From assembly GCA_016302925.1 (NCBI GenBank), contig JAEDMR010000001.1:1-64000 (forward strand): 64,000 nt of DNA, in the 5' to 3' direction. The translations under genes and the position numbers were made by a program. Within the stretch, counting starts at the first letter, position 1. Each line of letters begins with the position of its first letter. Positions 38,935 through 47,080 of the stretch are shown here, one piece after another. The notes beneath the pieces are model-generated. The model had not been told where the DNA came from and made no database searches. It saw only the letters and a program-made list of their open reading frames with translations. Source of the stretch: Bacillota bacterium. GTDB lineage: Bacteria; Bacillota; Clostridia; Peptostreptococcales; Anaerovoracaceae.

Positions 38935-39697
38935 ATTCGTGATCCATTTCCTTGTGATCCATTTCCTGCAGCTCTGCCACTCCCTGACGAACGATCTCCT
39001 CCACCTGCTGCGGAAGTTCCGCCAGCTGATGACGGTCCATGCCGGCTGTTTCAATGGGAGGGTGGACCAGAAATTCCATGGAGTGATGCTTTGTCAGCAC
39101 GCCCTGATCCTCGAAGATGTGATACCCTCTGTTGAGAGAAATCGGAACGATGGGAACCCGTGCTTTTGTAGCAAGCTTGAAGCTTCCCGGCTTAAATGCA
39201 GCCATCTGACTGCCATGGCTCCTGGTACCTTCCGGGAAAATCACGAGAGAAAACCCCTGCTTCAGATAGTCGGCCCCTTCGTTGATGGTGGCCAGAGACG
39301 ATCTGGCATCTCCGCGGTGAATGAAGATGCCGCGGATCCGCTTCACCCATTTGCCGAAAACGGGAATCTTCTCCAGGGTATCCTTGGCGATATAGGCCAG
39401 CTGGTGGTTTCTGACGCAGCACATGAAAGCCAGAATATCTGCATAGGACTGATGATTGGCGATGTAGACAGCAGGCCCGCTCTGCGGGAGATTCTCGGGA
39501 TGGATCACGTTGAAGGAAAGATCCAGACTCTCCGACACATAAGAAGAAAAGTCATATACAGCCTCCTTGATATATTGCTGCTCCTTTTCCAGTTCTCCGG
39601 CCGCCCGGGCGCCGTCGATGAGATGATTATATTTTCTTACTTTCAGCAGGCCTCTGGCAATGACAGAAAAGCCCGGAATATTTGCGATAATTTTCAC
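38933..39697 (-). CDS. plsC: 1-acyl-sn-glycerol-3-phosphate acyltransferase
   Basis: Converts lysophosphatidic acid to phosphatidic acid at the membrane. Motifs are the catalytic ANHQSYADILAF (HxxxxD class), RGIFIHRGD, and LVIFPEGTRSHG. About 254 residues. A GTG start at 39697 with GGAGG ten bases upstream gives VKIIANIPGFS; an ATG at 39760 has no ribosome site. The stop sits in the trpS-plsC terminator. It is against the local replication direction. Confidence 0.9.
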   Translation of the reverse strand: MKIIANIPGFSVIARGLLKVRKYNHLIDGARAAGELEKEQQYIKEAVYDFSSYVSESLDLSFNVIHPENLPQSGPAVYIANHQSYADILAFMCCVRNHQLAYIAKDTLEKIPVFGKWVKRIRGIFIHRGDARSSLATINEGADYLKQGFSLVIFPEGTRSHGSQMAAFKPGSFKLATKARVPIVPISLNRGYHIFEDQGVLTKHHSMEFLVHPPIETAGMDRHQLAELPQQVEEIVRQGVAELQEMDHKEMDHE

Positions 39698-39815
39698 AGT
39701 GCTTGTTCCTCCGATGCGTATTTGATAGTATTGTAACACAAAACCGGTAGCAGTTTCCACAGAAAACGTGTATAATAAAAGTAATATCTGAAAGAAAGAA
39801 AACAGGAGTCAACAG

Positions 39816-40490
39816 ATGGAAAATCGTAAAATGGAAATAAAAAAGAAAAAATACAGTTTCATGCTGGCAGCGGCATTGCTGCTGTTTGCAGCAGCAGCGT
39901 ATATCAGCTGGCAGGTGGGGTCTGTCTATGACTGCGGCGTGAGCCCTCTGGACCGGTGTGTACAGGACTGGTTCTTTTCGCTCAGAAGTCAGTGGCTGAA
40001 CGATATCGTCATTCCCCTGACCCATACTTCGGATACCATCACCATTGTGGTGCTTTGCATCATACTGGTGCTCTCTCCGGTTCCGGGAAGAAAGAAATAC
40101 GGTCTTCCGGTAACACTGGCAGCTCTCAGCGGACTTGCTATCTATAAACCCATGAAGCATCTGTTTCTGCGGCCGCGGCCGGATGTGTCGCTCCATCTGG
40201 TGGAGCAGGGAGGCTTTTCGTTTCCCAGCGGCCATTCTGTGACTTCGGTAATCGTGTTCGGACTGCTCTTTTATCTGATCCGAAAGAACTGCAATCGTCC
40301 GGTGCTGCGAAATGTTCTGTCTGGACTCTGCCTGATGCTGGCGGTGCTGGTGGGTCCGAGCCGGATCTACGTGGGCGTTCACTGGCCGACAGACGTGCTG
40401 GCAGGCTGGTGTATCGGCGGCGGTGTTCTTTTGATCTTTCTGATGATTCTAGAAATGTGGGATGAGCGGAAAATCCGCAGAAAGGAATAG
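39816..40490 (+). CDS. PAP2-family membrane phosphatase
   Basis: A 224-residue protein with about six membrane helices and the three phosphatase motifs: KHLFLRPRPD, FSFPSGHSVTS and SRIYVGVHWPTDV. Family members dephosphorylate undecaprenyl pyrophosphate, phosphatidic acid or phosphatidylglycerol phosphate. With plsC divergent next door, a phospholipid or lipid-carrier role is plausible. AGGAGTC lies upstream of the ATG; TATAAT at 39771-39776 may be its -10. Confidence 0.85.
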   Translation: MENRKMEIKKKKYSFMLAAALLLFAAAAYISWQVGSVYDCGVSPLDRCVQDWFFSLRSQWLNDIVIPLTHTSDTITIVVLCIILVLSPVPGRKKYGLPVTLAALSGLAIYKPMKHLFLRPRPDVSLHLVEQGGFSFPSGHSVTSVIVFGLLFYLIRKNCNRPVLRNVLSGLCLMLAVLVGPSRIYVGVHWPTDVLAGWCIGGGVLLIFLMILEMWDERKIRRKE

Positions 40491-40501
40491 GAGGACGGCA
40501 G

Positions 40502-41668
40502 ATGGGATTGACAGTAAAAGATCTATTCGATCTGAATATTATGAAAAATTTTAAACTGGTAGCCGGTGCCGGCGGACTGGACAGGCCGATCACCAGAACG
40601 GAAATTCTGGATTTCGAGTTTGTGCAGGGCGTGGGAATGGACAGAGACCGTATCTTTGAAGGAGAAAGCATAGCAATTTCCAGCCTTCTGTTTGCCAAGG
40701 ACAATCCTGTTTTGATACTGGATACGGTCATGCGTCTCTATGAGCTGAACGTCAGCTGTTTCGCCTATAAGCCGGTATTTATCAATGAACTCCCGGAAGA
40801 AGTGCTTCGCTTTGCCGACAGCAACGATTTTCCAATTCTGAAGTTCGGCGGTGATGAATTTTTCGAAGACGTGGTGCTTCAGGTGACCAACGAGCTGAAT
40901 CGCGAAAATGACATTCTGGCCATAGAAAACGATCTGGAAAAAGTTCTGGATAAAGAAATGAACCAGAAGGAGGAACTGAAATTCTGCCGCAGAATCAATC
41001 CGAACCTGAAACAATTCATCAGTGTTGTCGCAGTCTGGGATGAAACACGGGAGCCGGAAGAAATCGAAACGCTGGTACGCCAGCACCTGGATTCCGGCCG
41101 CCTGCGGAGAAAAACGGCCCTCTGCAAATTCCGGCGGGGCTATTTTATCATTCTCAGTCAGGACGAACCGGAAGAAAGCCGGTTTGCCGCCCTGTTGGAG
41201 GACCTTTGCATTCAGCTGGGTCTGGACAGAAAGAACTTCCGTATGGGATTCAGCACCATCAAGCGGATGGAAGAAGATTTCGGCCGCTGCATCCGGGAAG
41301 CCTTCTGGGCATGCATCGTGGCACGGATGGAAGAAACCCCGTCACGGCGCTATGAAGAGATGGGGATTTACCGATTCATCGTACCGGAAATTAACTCACC
41401 GAATATGAAAGCATATATGGAAGAGTATCTGAAACCCGTCCTGAAGCCGGAAGAAAGAGAACTGCTGCATACAGCCACAGCGTATGTTTTTTGCAGCGGG
41501 GACGTGGTAAAGACGGCGGAGCGTCTGTTCTGCCATAAAAATACAGTGCGGTACCGGCTGGCAAAAATTCAGGAGATGGTGGATCCGAAAAGCAACGATA
41601 AAGCATTCTACGAAAGCTTGTCCATTGCCATTCGGATTTACATGCTGACGAAATTCAACCGCTGGTAA
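40502..41668 (+). CDS. PucR-type transcriptional regulator
   Basis: A 388-residue protein with an N-terminal PucR ligand domain (LTVKDLFDLNIMKNFKLVAG, ITRTEILDFEF), a GGDEF-like middle and a C-terminal PucR/CdaR helix-turn-helix (DVVKTAERLFCHKNTVRYRL). PucR activates purine or ureide use in Bacillus; other members sense sugars or amino acids. A possible target nearby is the amidohydrolase at 44606. It is 11 bp after the PAP2 gene. Confidence 0.85.
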   Translation: MGLTVKDLFDLNIMKNFKLVAGAGGLDRPITRTEILDFEFVQGVGMDRDRIFEGESIAISSLLFAKDNPVLILDTVMRLYELNVSCFAYKPVFINELPEEVLRFADSNDFPILKFGGDEFFEDVVLQVTNELNRENDILAIENDLEKVLDKEMNQKEELKFCRRINPNLKQFISVVAVWDETREPEEIETLVRQHLDSGRLRRKTALCKFRRGYFIILSQDEPEESRFAALLEDLCIQLGLDRKNFRMGFSTIKRMEEDFGRCIREAFWACIVARMEETPSRRYEEMGIYRFIVPEINSPNMKAYMEEYLKPVLKPEERELLHTATAYVFCSGDVVKTAERLFCHKNTVRYRLAKIQEMVDPKSNDKAFYESLSIAIRIYMLTKFNRW

Positions 41669-41703
41669 CGAGGCGAGGAGAGAGAAGAGAAAAACAGACC
41701 GGG

Positions 41704-41749
41704 AACGAAAAAAGGACGTGAATTGTATTTTGTACAAAACACGTCCTTT
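41704..41749 (-). terminator. Terminator between pucR-like and DUF2148 genes
   Basis: AAAGGACGTG pairs perfectly with CACGTCCTTT around a 19-base loop. A strong T-run follows on the minus strand and a weaker one on the plus, so it mainly ends the DUF2148 transcript. Confidence 0.8.
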
Positions 41750-41834
41750 ATGTTTGTCTGTCATCATAAGGAAAAACGCTGAACGGCCTGCTATAATAGA
41801 GATACAAGCCACACAACAACTTAATTTTTTATCC

Positions 41835-42383
41835 TTAACGCAGCACGGCACCCGGGTTTCTGTCGAAGTAGATGCTCTTGGATTCTGCACCCAGCGGAAT
41901 TCCGTAGCAGACCTTTACCTCCTTGGAGAGCAGACCTGCTTTCAGAGCCCCCTTGCCGGCTGAGTACATGACACGATTGTCAATGCGGTGATCTGCTGCA
42001 ACGGAAACGGCAGAACCGATGGCAATCCCCAGGTCGGTCAGATTGAACACACAGTTTGTACCGGCCTTTTTCATTTCTCCGCAGTTTTCGAACCCGCACA
42101 TATGGCAGCTTGAAAGACCAAACGGGGTGCTGCGGCAGCCGATGATGACCACACAGTGGCTGTTGTCCACATTCCCGGCATCCCGGATAATAAACTCTTC
42201 CTCATATTCCGCTCCCAGCTGCCGCATGGCTTCTGCCAGAAGATCCTTTTCTTTTCCGGTCACGATGCAGGCTTCTACCGTATCTTTCCCGCTCCCCTTC
42301 GGTGCTGTTTTCGCAGCAGTTACCATCAGATCTGCAACCTGCAGACAGGCATCCCGCTCTGCTTCTTTCATGGTTTTCAGCAT
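41835..42383 (-). CDS. DUF2148 ferredoxin-domain protein
   Basis: A 182-residue protein with the DUF2148 cysteine cluster CRSTPFGLSSCHMCGFENCG, and LTDLGIAIGSAVSVAADHRI. The cysteine spacing suggests an Fe-S or other metal centre. Function unknown; the family is common in anaerobes. GAGGAGGGG precedes the ATG. It is a single minus-strand gene among plus-strand genes. Confidence 0.82.
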   Translation of the reverse strand: MLKTMKEAERDACLQVADLMVTAAKTAPKGSGKDTVEACIVTGKEKDLLAEAMRQLGAEYEEEFIIRDAGNVDNSHCVVIIGCRSTPFGLSSCHMCGFENCGEMKKAGTNCVFNLTDLGIAIGSAVSVAADHRIDNRVMYSAGKGALKAGLLSKEVKVCYGIPLGAESKSIYFDRNPGAVLR

Positions 42384-42533
42384 AATTTCCCCTCCTCACC
42401 GGACTTTTTCATTCCGTACTCTATCACCATATTTTATCACAAACCGGAACCCACTTGCAACCAGCACCGGATTGTAATAAAATAAAGAAAAAGGCAAGGA
42501 GATTTGTCACGGATTTTCAGGAAGGATGATAGA

Positions 42534-43469
42534 ATGGATAAGGCAATGAAAAAACCAGTATTAGTGATCATGGCAGCCGGCATGGGAAGCCGGTTCGGCG
42601 GTCTGAAGCAGATTGAGCCGGTGGGAAGCGAAGGGGAAATCATCCTGGACTTTTCGATGTATGATGCCATGATGGCGGGATTTGAAAAAGCAGTTTTTAT
42701 CATAAAAAAAGAAAATGAGGAAGCATTCCGCAGCCTGATCGACCGGCGAGCAGGGCGGTTCTTGGAAGTGGAATATGCATTTCAGGAGCTTGCGGATCTG
42801 CCGGAGGGCTATGAAGTACCTGCAGGCCGTGAGAAGCCGTGGGGAACCGGTCATGCTGTGCTGGCGGCAAGACATGTGGTGGACGGACCGTTTGCTGTCA
42901 TCAATGCAGACGATTACTATGGGCCTGGTGCGTTTCAGAGCATGTATTCCTTCCTGGAACAGGCAGAAGATACAGACAAATATCAATACTGCATGGTAGG
43001 ATATCCACTGGAAAACACCCTGACAGAAAACGGTTATGTTTCCCGGGGAATCTGTGAGACGACAGCCTCAGGCATGCTGGAGAAAATTACGGAAAGAACC
43101 CGAATCCAGTGGCAGGACGAAGAAATCGTATATGAAGATGAAAGCAGTCAGCCGGGATTCGCGAAGCTGACTCGCGGTACCACGGTTTCCATGAATTTCT
43201 GGGGCTTCACACCTTCCATGATGAAGGAGCTGGAAGCAGGATTTCCGTCGTTTCTCGACATCGCACTGCAGGAAAACCCGATGAAGGGCGAATACTTCCT
43301 GCCGGGGGTGGTGGATCGGCTGATCCGGGAAGGTAAAGCACAGGTCAGAGTGCTTCGTTCACAGGACCGGTGGTTTGGTGTCACCTATAAGGAAGACAAA
43401 CAGCAGGTTGTCGATGCCCTGCAATCTATGAAGGATAAGGGAGAATATCCGGAAAAATTATGGAAATAA
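42534..43469 (+). CDS. Sugar-phosphate nucleotidyltransferase-like protein
   Basis: About 311 residues of the GT-A nucleotidyltransferase fold. The activated-nucleotide loop is VIMAAGMGSRFGGLKQIEPV, followed by KPWGTGHAVLAARH and FAVINADDYYG, the metal-binding aspartates. It should make an NDP-sugar or similar from NTP and a phosphate ester; the sugar is not readable. The start at 42534 (MDKAMKKPVLV) has GGAAGG eight bases upstream. No partner synthesis genes adjoin it. Confidence 0.82.
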   Translation: MDKAMKKPVLVIMAAGMGSRFGGLKQIEPVGSEGEIILDFSMYDAMMAGFEKAVFIIKKENEEAFRSLIDRRAGRFLEVEYAFQELADLPEGYEVPAGREKPWGTGHAVLAARHVVDGPFAVINADDYYGPGAFQSMYSFLEQAEDTDKYQYCMVGYPLENTLTENGYVSRGICETTASGMLEKITERTRIQWQDEEIVYEDESSQPGFAKLTRGTTVSMNFWGFTPSMMKELEAGFPSFLDIALQENPMKGEYFLPGVVDRLIREGKAQVRVLRSQDRWFGVTYKEDKQQVVDALQSMKDKGEYPEKLWK

Positions 43470-43493
43470 GTTCATGCAGTGAGGTGAACGACC

Positions 43494-44585
43494 ATGAAGA
43501 AACAAACAGCAGCAAGACGTTTTGTTTCCGCTTTTCTGGCGATTCCCATGATGCTGACGGCAATCACACTGACAGGCTGCAGCGAGGACAAGCCGTATGA
43601 TATACACCTGCAGGATTATGTGAAGGTGGGAGAATACAAAGGACTTCCCTATACAGATTTTGACATCCGCGTCACGGAAAAAGAAATTCAGGAAGAAGTG
43701 GAAAAGGTTCTGCAGAAATACAGCATTCAGACAGAGCGGACAGAAGGCCCTCTGGAAGAAGGCGATTGTGCAAGCATCCAGTATAAACTGGAAGTGGACG
43801 GAAGCAAGCTGAACGGTGCCGCTTTCCAGTATTACACCGTGCAGGTGGGAAAAGAAGTGATTCTGGAAGATATCGACAAGGCACTGGTGGGAAAAGAAGC
43901 AGGAGAGACATTTGAAGTGCAGACCACGTTCCCGGAAGATTTCGAGATGAACAGCCATATGGCCGGTAAAGAAGCATTATTTACCATCACGGTAAACAAG
44001 ATTTTCGACGTGACACTTCCGGTGCTGGATGATGAATTTGTTTCCGAAAATCTGGGATTTGAAACAGCGGATGCCTATCTGGAGGATCTGGAAGCAGATC
44101 TTTATGATCAGAAACAGAAGGATGCCAGATACCAGGCCGGCGAAGAAATCTGGGCAAGGGTGCTGGAAAGCTCCGAAGTGCTGAAATATCCGGAAAGCGA
44201 AGTGAAGAAAAAGCAGACCGCCCTGACAGAAAGCTTTCGTATCATATGTGAAAAATACGGAACAACGCTGGAGGAAGCACTTCATTCCATCTTGAAAACC
44301 GATGAATCTGCCTTCATGGAAAACATTCGGACCAGTGCCGAGAATGCGGTGAAAGAGGAAATGATTCTTTACTCCATTGCCAGAGAGAACGATCTGGAAA
44401 TGACCCCACAGGAGCAGCAGGAATACCTGGATAAGGTTCTTGCAGAAAACGGGATCACAGCCAGAGAATTCAAGGAAAAATACTCCGCTTCCATTGAAGA
44501 ATACGCAGAAGAAAGCGGAATCATGACTTCCCTGCTTTACGAGAGGGTCTTCGATTTCCTGGTGGAAAACGGGGTTGCAGAATAA
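43494..44585 (+). CDS. Trigger-factor-like FKBP lipoprotein
   Basis: A 363-residue protein. The lipobox ends AITLTGC (C29). The rest resembles the FKBP and C-terminal arms of trigger factor: VTEKEIQEEVEKVLQKY, EGDCASIQYKLEVDG, PVLDDEFVSENLGF and a helical C-terminus with LEMTPQEQQEYLDKVL. The ribosome-binding domain is absent, which fits a foldase on the outer membrane face. It would act as a peptidyl-prolyl isomerase or holdase for secreted proteins. No neighbour suggests a client. Confidence 0.82.
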   Translation: MKKQTAARRFVSAFLAIPMMLTAITLTGCSEDKPYDIHLQDYVKVGEYKGLPYTDFDIRVTEKEIQEEVEKVLQKYSIQTERTEGPLEEGDCASIQYKLEVDGSKLNGAAFQYYTVQVGKEVILEDIDKALVGKEAGETFEVQTTFPEDFEMNSHMAGKEALFTITVNKIFDVTLPVLDDEFVSENLGFETADAYLEDLEADLYDQKQKDARYQAGEEIWARVLESSEVLKYPESEVKKKQTALTESFRIICEKYGTTLEEALHSILKTDESAFMENIRTSAENAVKEEMILYSIARENDLEMTPQEQQEYLDKVLAENGITAREFKEKYSASIEEYAEESGIMTSLLYERVFDFLVENGVAE

Positions 44586-44605
44586 AAAAATAGGGAGAAG
44601 TATTC

Positions 44606-45856
44606 ATGCAGACAATGCAGTATCACAAGATTCTCAGTCGGGGCGGCGAAATTGAAGACAGGCTCCGGCAGTTGGGAAACGTTTCCCATACAGAAGGCGT
44701 GCCGGGGATCTGGCGTGCCATCCATACCGACACAGATCACTGCGCAAAATCCATTCTCCGGGACTGGCTTACGGATGCGGGTCTTTCGGTATCCGAGGAT
44801 GCGTTCGGAAATCTCTATGGTCGCCTTGAAGGGCAGGTTGCAGAGACCATTCTGGCCGGCTCCCATGTGGATACGGTGAAAAACGGCGGGCTGTATGACG
44901 GCGCCTGCGGTGTGGTCACAGCCATCAGTGCAGTGAAAGCCCTCTGTGAGGCCGGGTGGAAACCATATTATTCGGTGGAGATTGTAGGAATCGAGGAAGA
45001 AGAAGGAAGCCGGTTTGATCTTTCCTATCCGGGAAGCAATGCCATCATCGGAGGTCTCAGTCAGGAGGACCTGGAAATCAGAGATGAAGACGGCATCTCC
45101 CTGCGCCAGGCCATGGTGGAACGGGGATTCGATCCATCAAAGCTTCCGTCGGCAGACCGCCGGGGACAGGTCCGGGAATACATTGAGCTGCATGTGGAGC
45201 AGGGCGAAGTTTTGGACCGGGAAAATATCCCCATTGGCATAGTGGAAAATATCACCGGCATGGTTATGTTTTCGGTGTCCATCCTGGGTGAGCAGAACCA
45301 TGCGGGAACCACACCGATGTATCTGCGAAAAGACCCTGTGGTGAAAACTGCAGAGCTGATTCTGCGGCTGACGGAGCGAATCAGGCAGATTTCGGATCGG
45401 GGTGTCATTACCTTCGGAGAAATGAAGGTCCATCCCGGTGTATCCAACGTGATTCCGGGACAGGTGGACTTTTCCATCGACCTGCGGGATGGAGACCGGC
45501 AGGCGCTGCTGGAAGAAGAGCAGGCCGTGAAGGAGATCATCCTGAACGCACAGCAGGATGGATTCGGCGTGGAACTGGAGATGTACAGTCACGAGAATCC
45601 GGTGCCCCTGAGCCGGGAAATGACCGCATCTCTTCAGGAAGCGGCAGAAGAAGCTGAGATACCATACAAACGGATGAACAGCGGTGCGGGCCACGATGCC
45701 ATGATTATCGGGCGGGTCATTCCGACGGCTATGATCTTCATCCCAAGTCAGGACGGCATCAGCCATTCCCCGAAGGAATACACCCGGCCGGAAGACCTTT
45801 CCCGGGGCTGCGAGATTCTGGGGCGGCTGCTGGTAAAGCGAGCGGGCGGATTTTGA
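44606..45856 (+). CDS. M20-family amidohydrolase (allantoate / N-carbamoyl-amino acid type)
   Basis: A 416-residue zinc hydrolase of the AmaB/HyuC/AllC branch. Metal and substrate motifs are GSHVDTVKNGGLYDGACG, IVGIEEEEGSRF, ELHVEQGEVLDRE, GEQNHAGTTPM and SGAGHDAM. It removes carbamoyl or ureido groups from N-carbamoyl amino acids or allantoate; the two activities cannot be separated by eye. A PucR regulator three genes upstream makes purine-derived substrates plausible. Confidence 0.85.
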   Translation: MQTMQYHKILSRGGEIEDRLRQLGNVSHTEGVPGIWRAIHTDTDHCAKSILRDWLTDAGLSVSEDAFGNLYGRLEGQVAETILAGSHVDTVKNGGLYDGACGVVTAISAVKALCEAGWKPYYSVEIVGIEEEEGSRFDLSYPGSNAIIGGLSQEDLEIRDEDGISLRQAMVERGFDPSKLPSADRRGQVREYIELHVEQGEVLDRENIPIGIVENITGMVMFSVSILGEQNHAGTTPMYLRKDPVVKTAELILRLTERIRQISDRGVITFGEMKVHPGVSNVIPGQVDFSIDLRDGDRQALLEEEQAVKEIILNAQQDGFGVELEMYSHENPVPLSREMTASLQEAAEEAEIPYKRMNSGAGHDAMIIGRVIPTAMIFIPSQDGISHSPKEYTRPEDLSRGCEILGRLLVKRAGGF

Positions 45857-45898
45857 GAAAAAAAGAAAGAAAAAGGGATGAAAAAAGTAAAATAGTCC

Positions 45899-45927
45899 TT
45901 GCATTTTGCAGAAAATACAGATATAAT
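45899..45927 (+). promoter_or_regulatory. rpsF operon promoter
   Basis: TTGCAT (45899-45904), a 17-bp spacer and TATAAT (45922-45927). Confidence 0.85.
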
Positions 45928-45958
45928 AATTGGGCATGAGTTTACATGCGAAATCTCT

Positions 45959-45978
45959 GCGACAGGTTGGGCTGTCGC
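45959..45978 (+). promoter_or_regulatory. rpsF leader hairpin
   Basis: A perfect 7-bp stem (GCGACAG / CTGTCGC) with a 6-base loop lies 27 bp before the rpsF ATG, downstream of the promoter. In many bacteria an S6:S18 complex binds the rpsF leader. I cannot confirm the family motif here, but position fits. Confidence 0.5.
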
Positions 45979-46005
45979 CATTTAGTCCACAGGGAGGTGA
46001 AACAA

Positions 46006-46293
46006 ATGATTAATTACGAAGTTATGTTCATTATCGATCCTGCTTTAGAAGATGCGGCCAAGGATGCAACAGTAGAAAACGTTCAGACGATCATTGCTGC
46101 GGATGGTGGAGTTGAAAAAGTAGAAGTTCTGGGCATGAGAAAGCTTGCTTATCCAATCGATAAGAAGGAAGAAGGATACTACGTAGTAGTTGAATTCAAG
46201 GGCAATCCGACCCTGCCTTACGAGCTGAACAGAAAGCTGAAGATTTCTGACAACGTAATCAGACACATCATCATCAACAAGGATGAAAAATAA
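46006..46293 (+). CDS. rpsF: 30S ribosomal protein S6
   Basis: A 95-residue S6: MINYEVMFIIDPALEDAA, VEVLGMRKLAYPIDKKEEGYYV, IRHIIINKDEK. S6 pairs with S18 on the 30S platform. The start at 46006 has GGGAGGTG upstream; the longer frame covers the leader hairpin. It heads rpsF-ssb-rpsR. Confidence 0.97.
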   Translation: MINYEVMFIIDPALEDAAKDATVENVQTIIAADGGVEKVEVLGMRKLAYPIDKKEEGYYVVVEFKGNPTLPYELNRKLKISDNVIRHIIINKDEK

Positions 46294-46307
46294 GAACGAG
46301 GTGTAAT

Positions 46308-46736
46308 ATGAACAGTGTTGTATTGATCGGAAGACTGACAAGAGATCCTGAAGTCCGTTATTCTGCCGGAACACAGATGGCAATCTGCAGATTTTCTGTA
46401 GCGATTGACAGACCGCCGAGACAGAATGGCGAAAAGCAGACTGACTTTCCAAGCGTCGTAGTATTCGGCAAGCAGGCTGAAAACTGCGAAAGATATCTGG
46501 CGAAAGGCAGACTGGTGGGAATTCAGGGCAGATTGCAGACCGGAAGCTATACCAATAAGGATGGCGCAACCGTTTACACCACAGATGTCGTAGCTGACAG
46601 AGTAGAATTTTTGGAATGGGGCGACAGAAACGAACGGCAGGCAGCAAGACCTGCTGCACAGAGTTCTGCACCGGCAGGCGGTTTCGATGCCGCACCGGAA
46701 GGATTCTCCGCAATTGACGAAGATATCCCGTTCTAA
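46308..46736 (+). CDS. ssb: Single-stranded DNA-binding protein
   Basis: A 142-residue SSB. The OB fold starts [20 protein letters not shown] and includes [17 protein letters not shown] low-complexity linker leads to the acidic C-terminal tip IDEDIPF, which docks replication and repair partners. It lies between rpsF and rpsR as in most Bacillota. Confidence 0.97.
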   Translation: MNSVVLIGRLTRDPEVRYSAGTQMAICRFSVAIDRPPRQNGEKQTDFPSVVVFGKQAENCERYLAKGRLVGIQGRLQTGSYTNKDGATVYTTDVVADRVEFLEWGDRNERQAARPAAQSSAPAGGFDAAPEGFSAIDEDIPF

Positions 46737-46755
46737 GAGAAAGGAGAGAATGACC

Positions 46756-46992
46756 ATGATGGATAAGAGACGTGGCGGTGGCATGAGAAGAAAGAAAGTA
46801 TGCCAGTTCTGCGCGGATAAGACCGAAAGAATCGACTACAAGGATGTAGAAAAGCTGAGAAAGTACGTGACCGAAAGAGGCAAGATCCTGCCGAAGAGAA
46901 TCACTGGTACCTGCGCGATGCACCAGAGAGAAGTCACCACAGCAATCAAGAGAGCAAGAATCGTTGCTCTGCTGCCTTATGTAGCTGACTAA
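46756..46992 (+). CDS. rpsR: 30S ribosomal protein S18
   Basis: A 78-residue S18 with [18 protein letters not shown] and [19 protein letters not shown], then [14 protein letters not shown] zinc pair is suggested by CxxC at KVCQFCADK. The start is the ATG at 46756 or the next codon at 46759; AAAGGAG lies about nine bases before 46756. The longer frame overlaps ssb and is not real. Confidence 0.95.
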   Translation: MMDKRRGGGMRRKKVCQFCADKTERIDYKDVEKLRKYVTERGKILPKRITGTCAMHQREVTTAIKRARIVALLPYVAD

Positions 46993-47020
46993 TTGAACGT
47001 CAATTAAACAGAAACAGAAT

Positions 47021-47066
47021 AAAAGTCCTCAGACCATTGGAAAAGATGGTTTGGGGACTTTTTTAG
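47021..47066 (+). terminator. Terminator after rpsR
   Basis: A long hairpin (AAAAGTCC with ACCAT, pairing to ATGGT and GGACTTTT, with two mismatches) runs into T6. Confidence 0.88.
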
Positions 47067-47080
47067 TCCTTGCATGCCTA

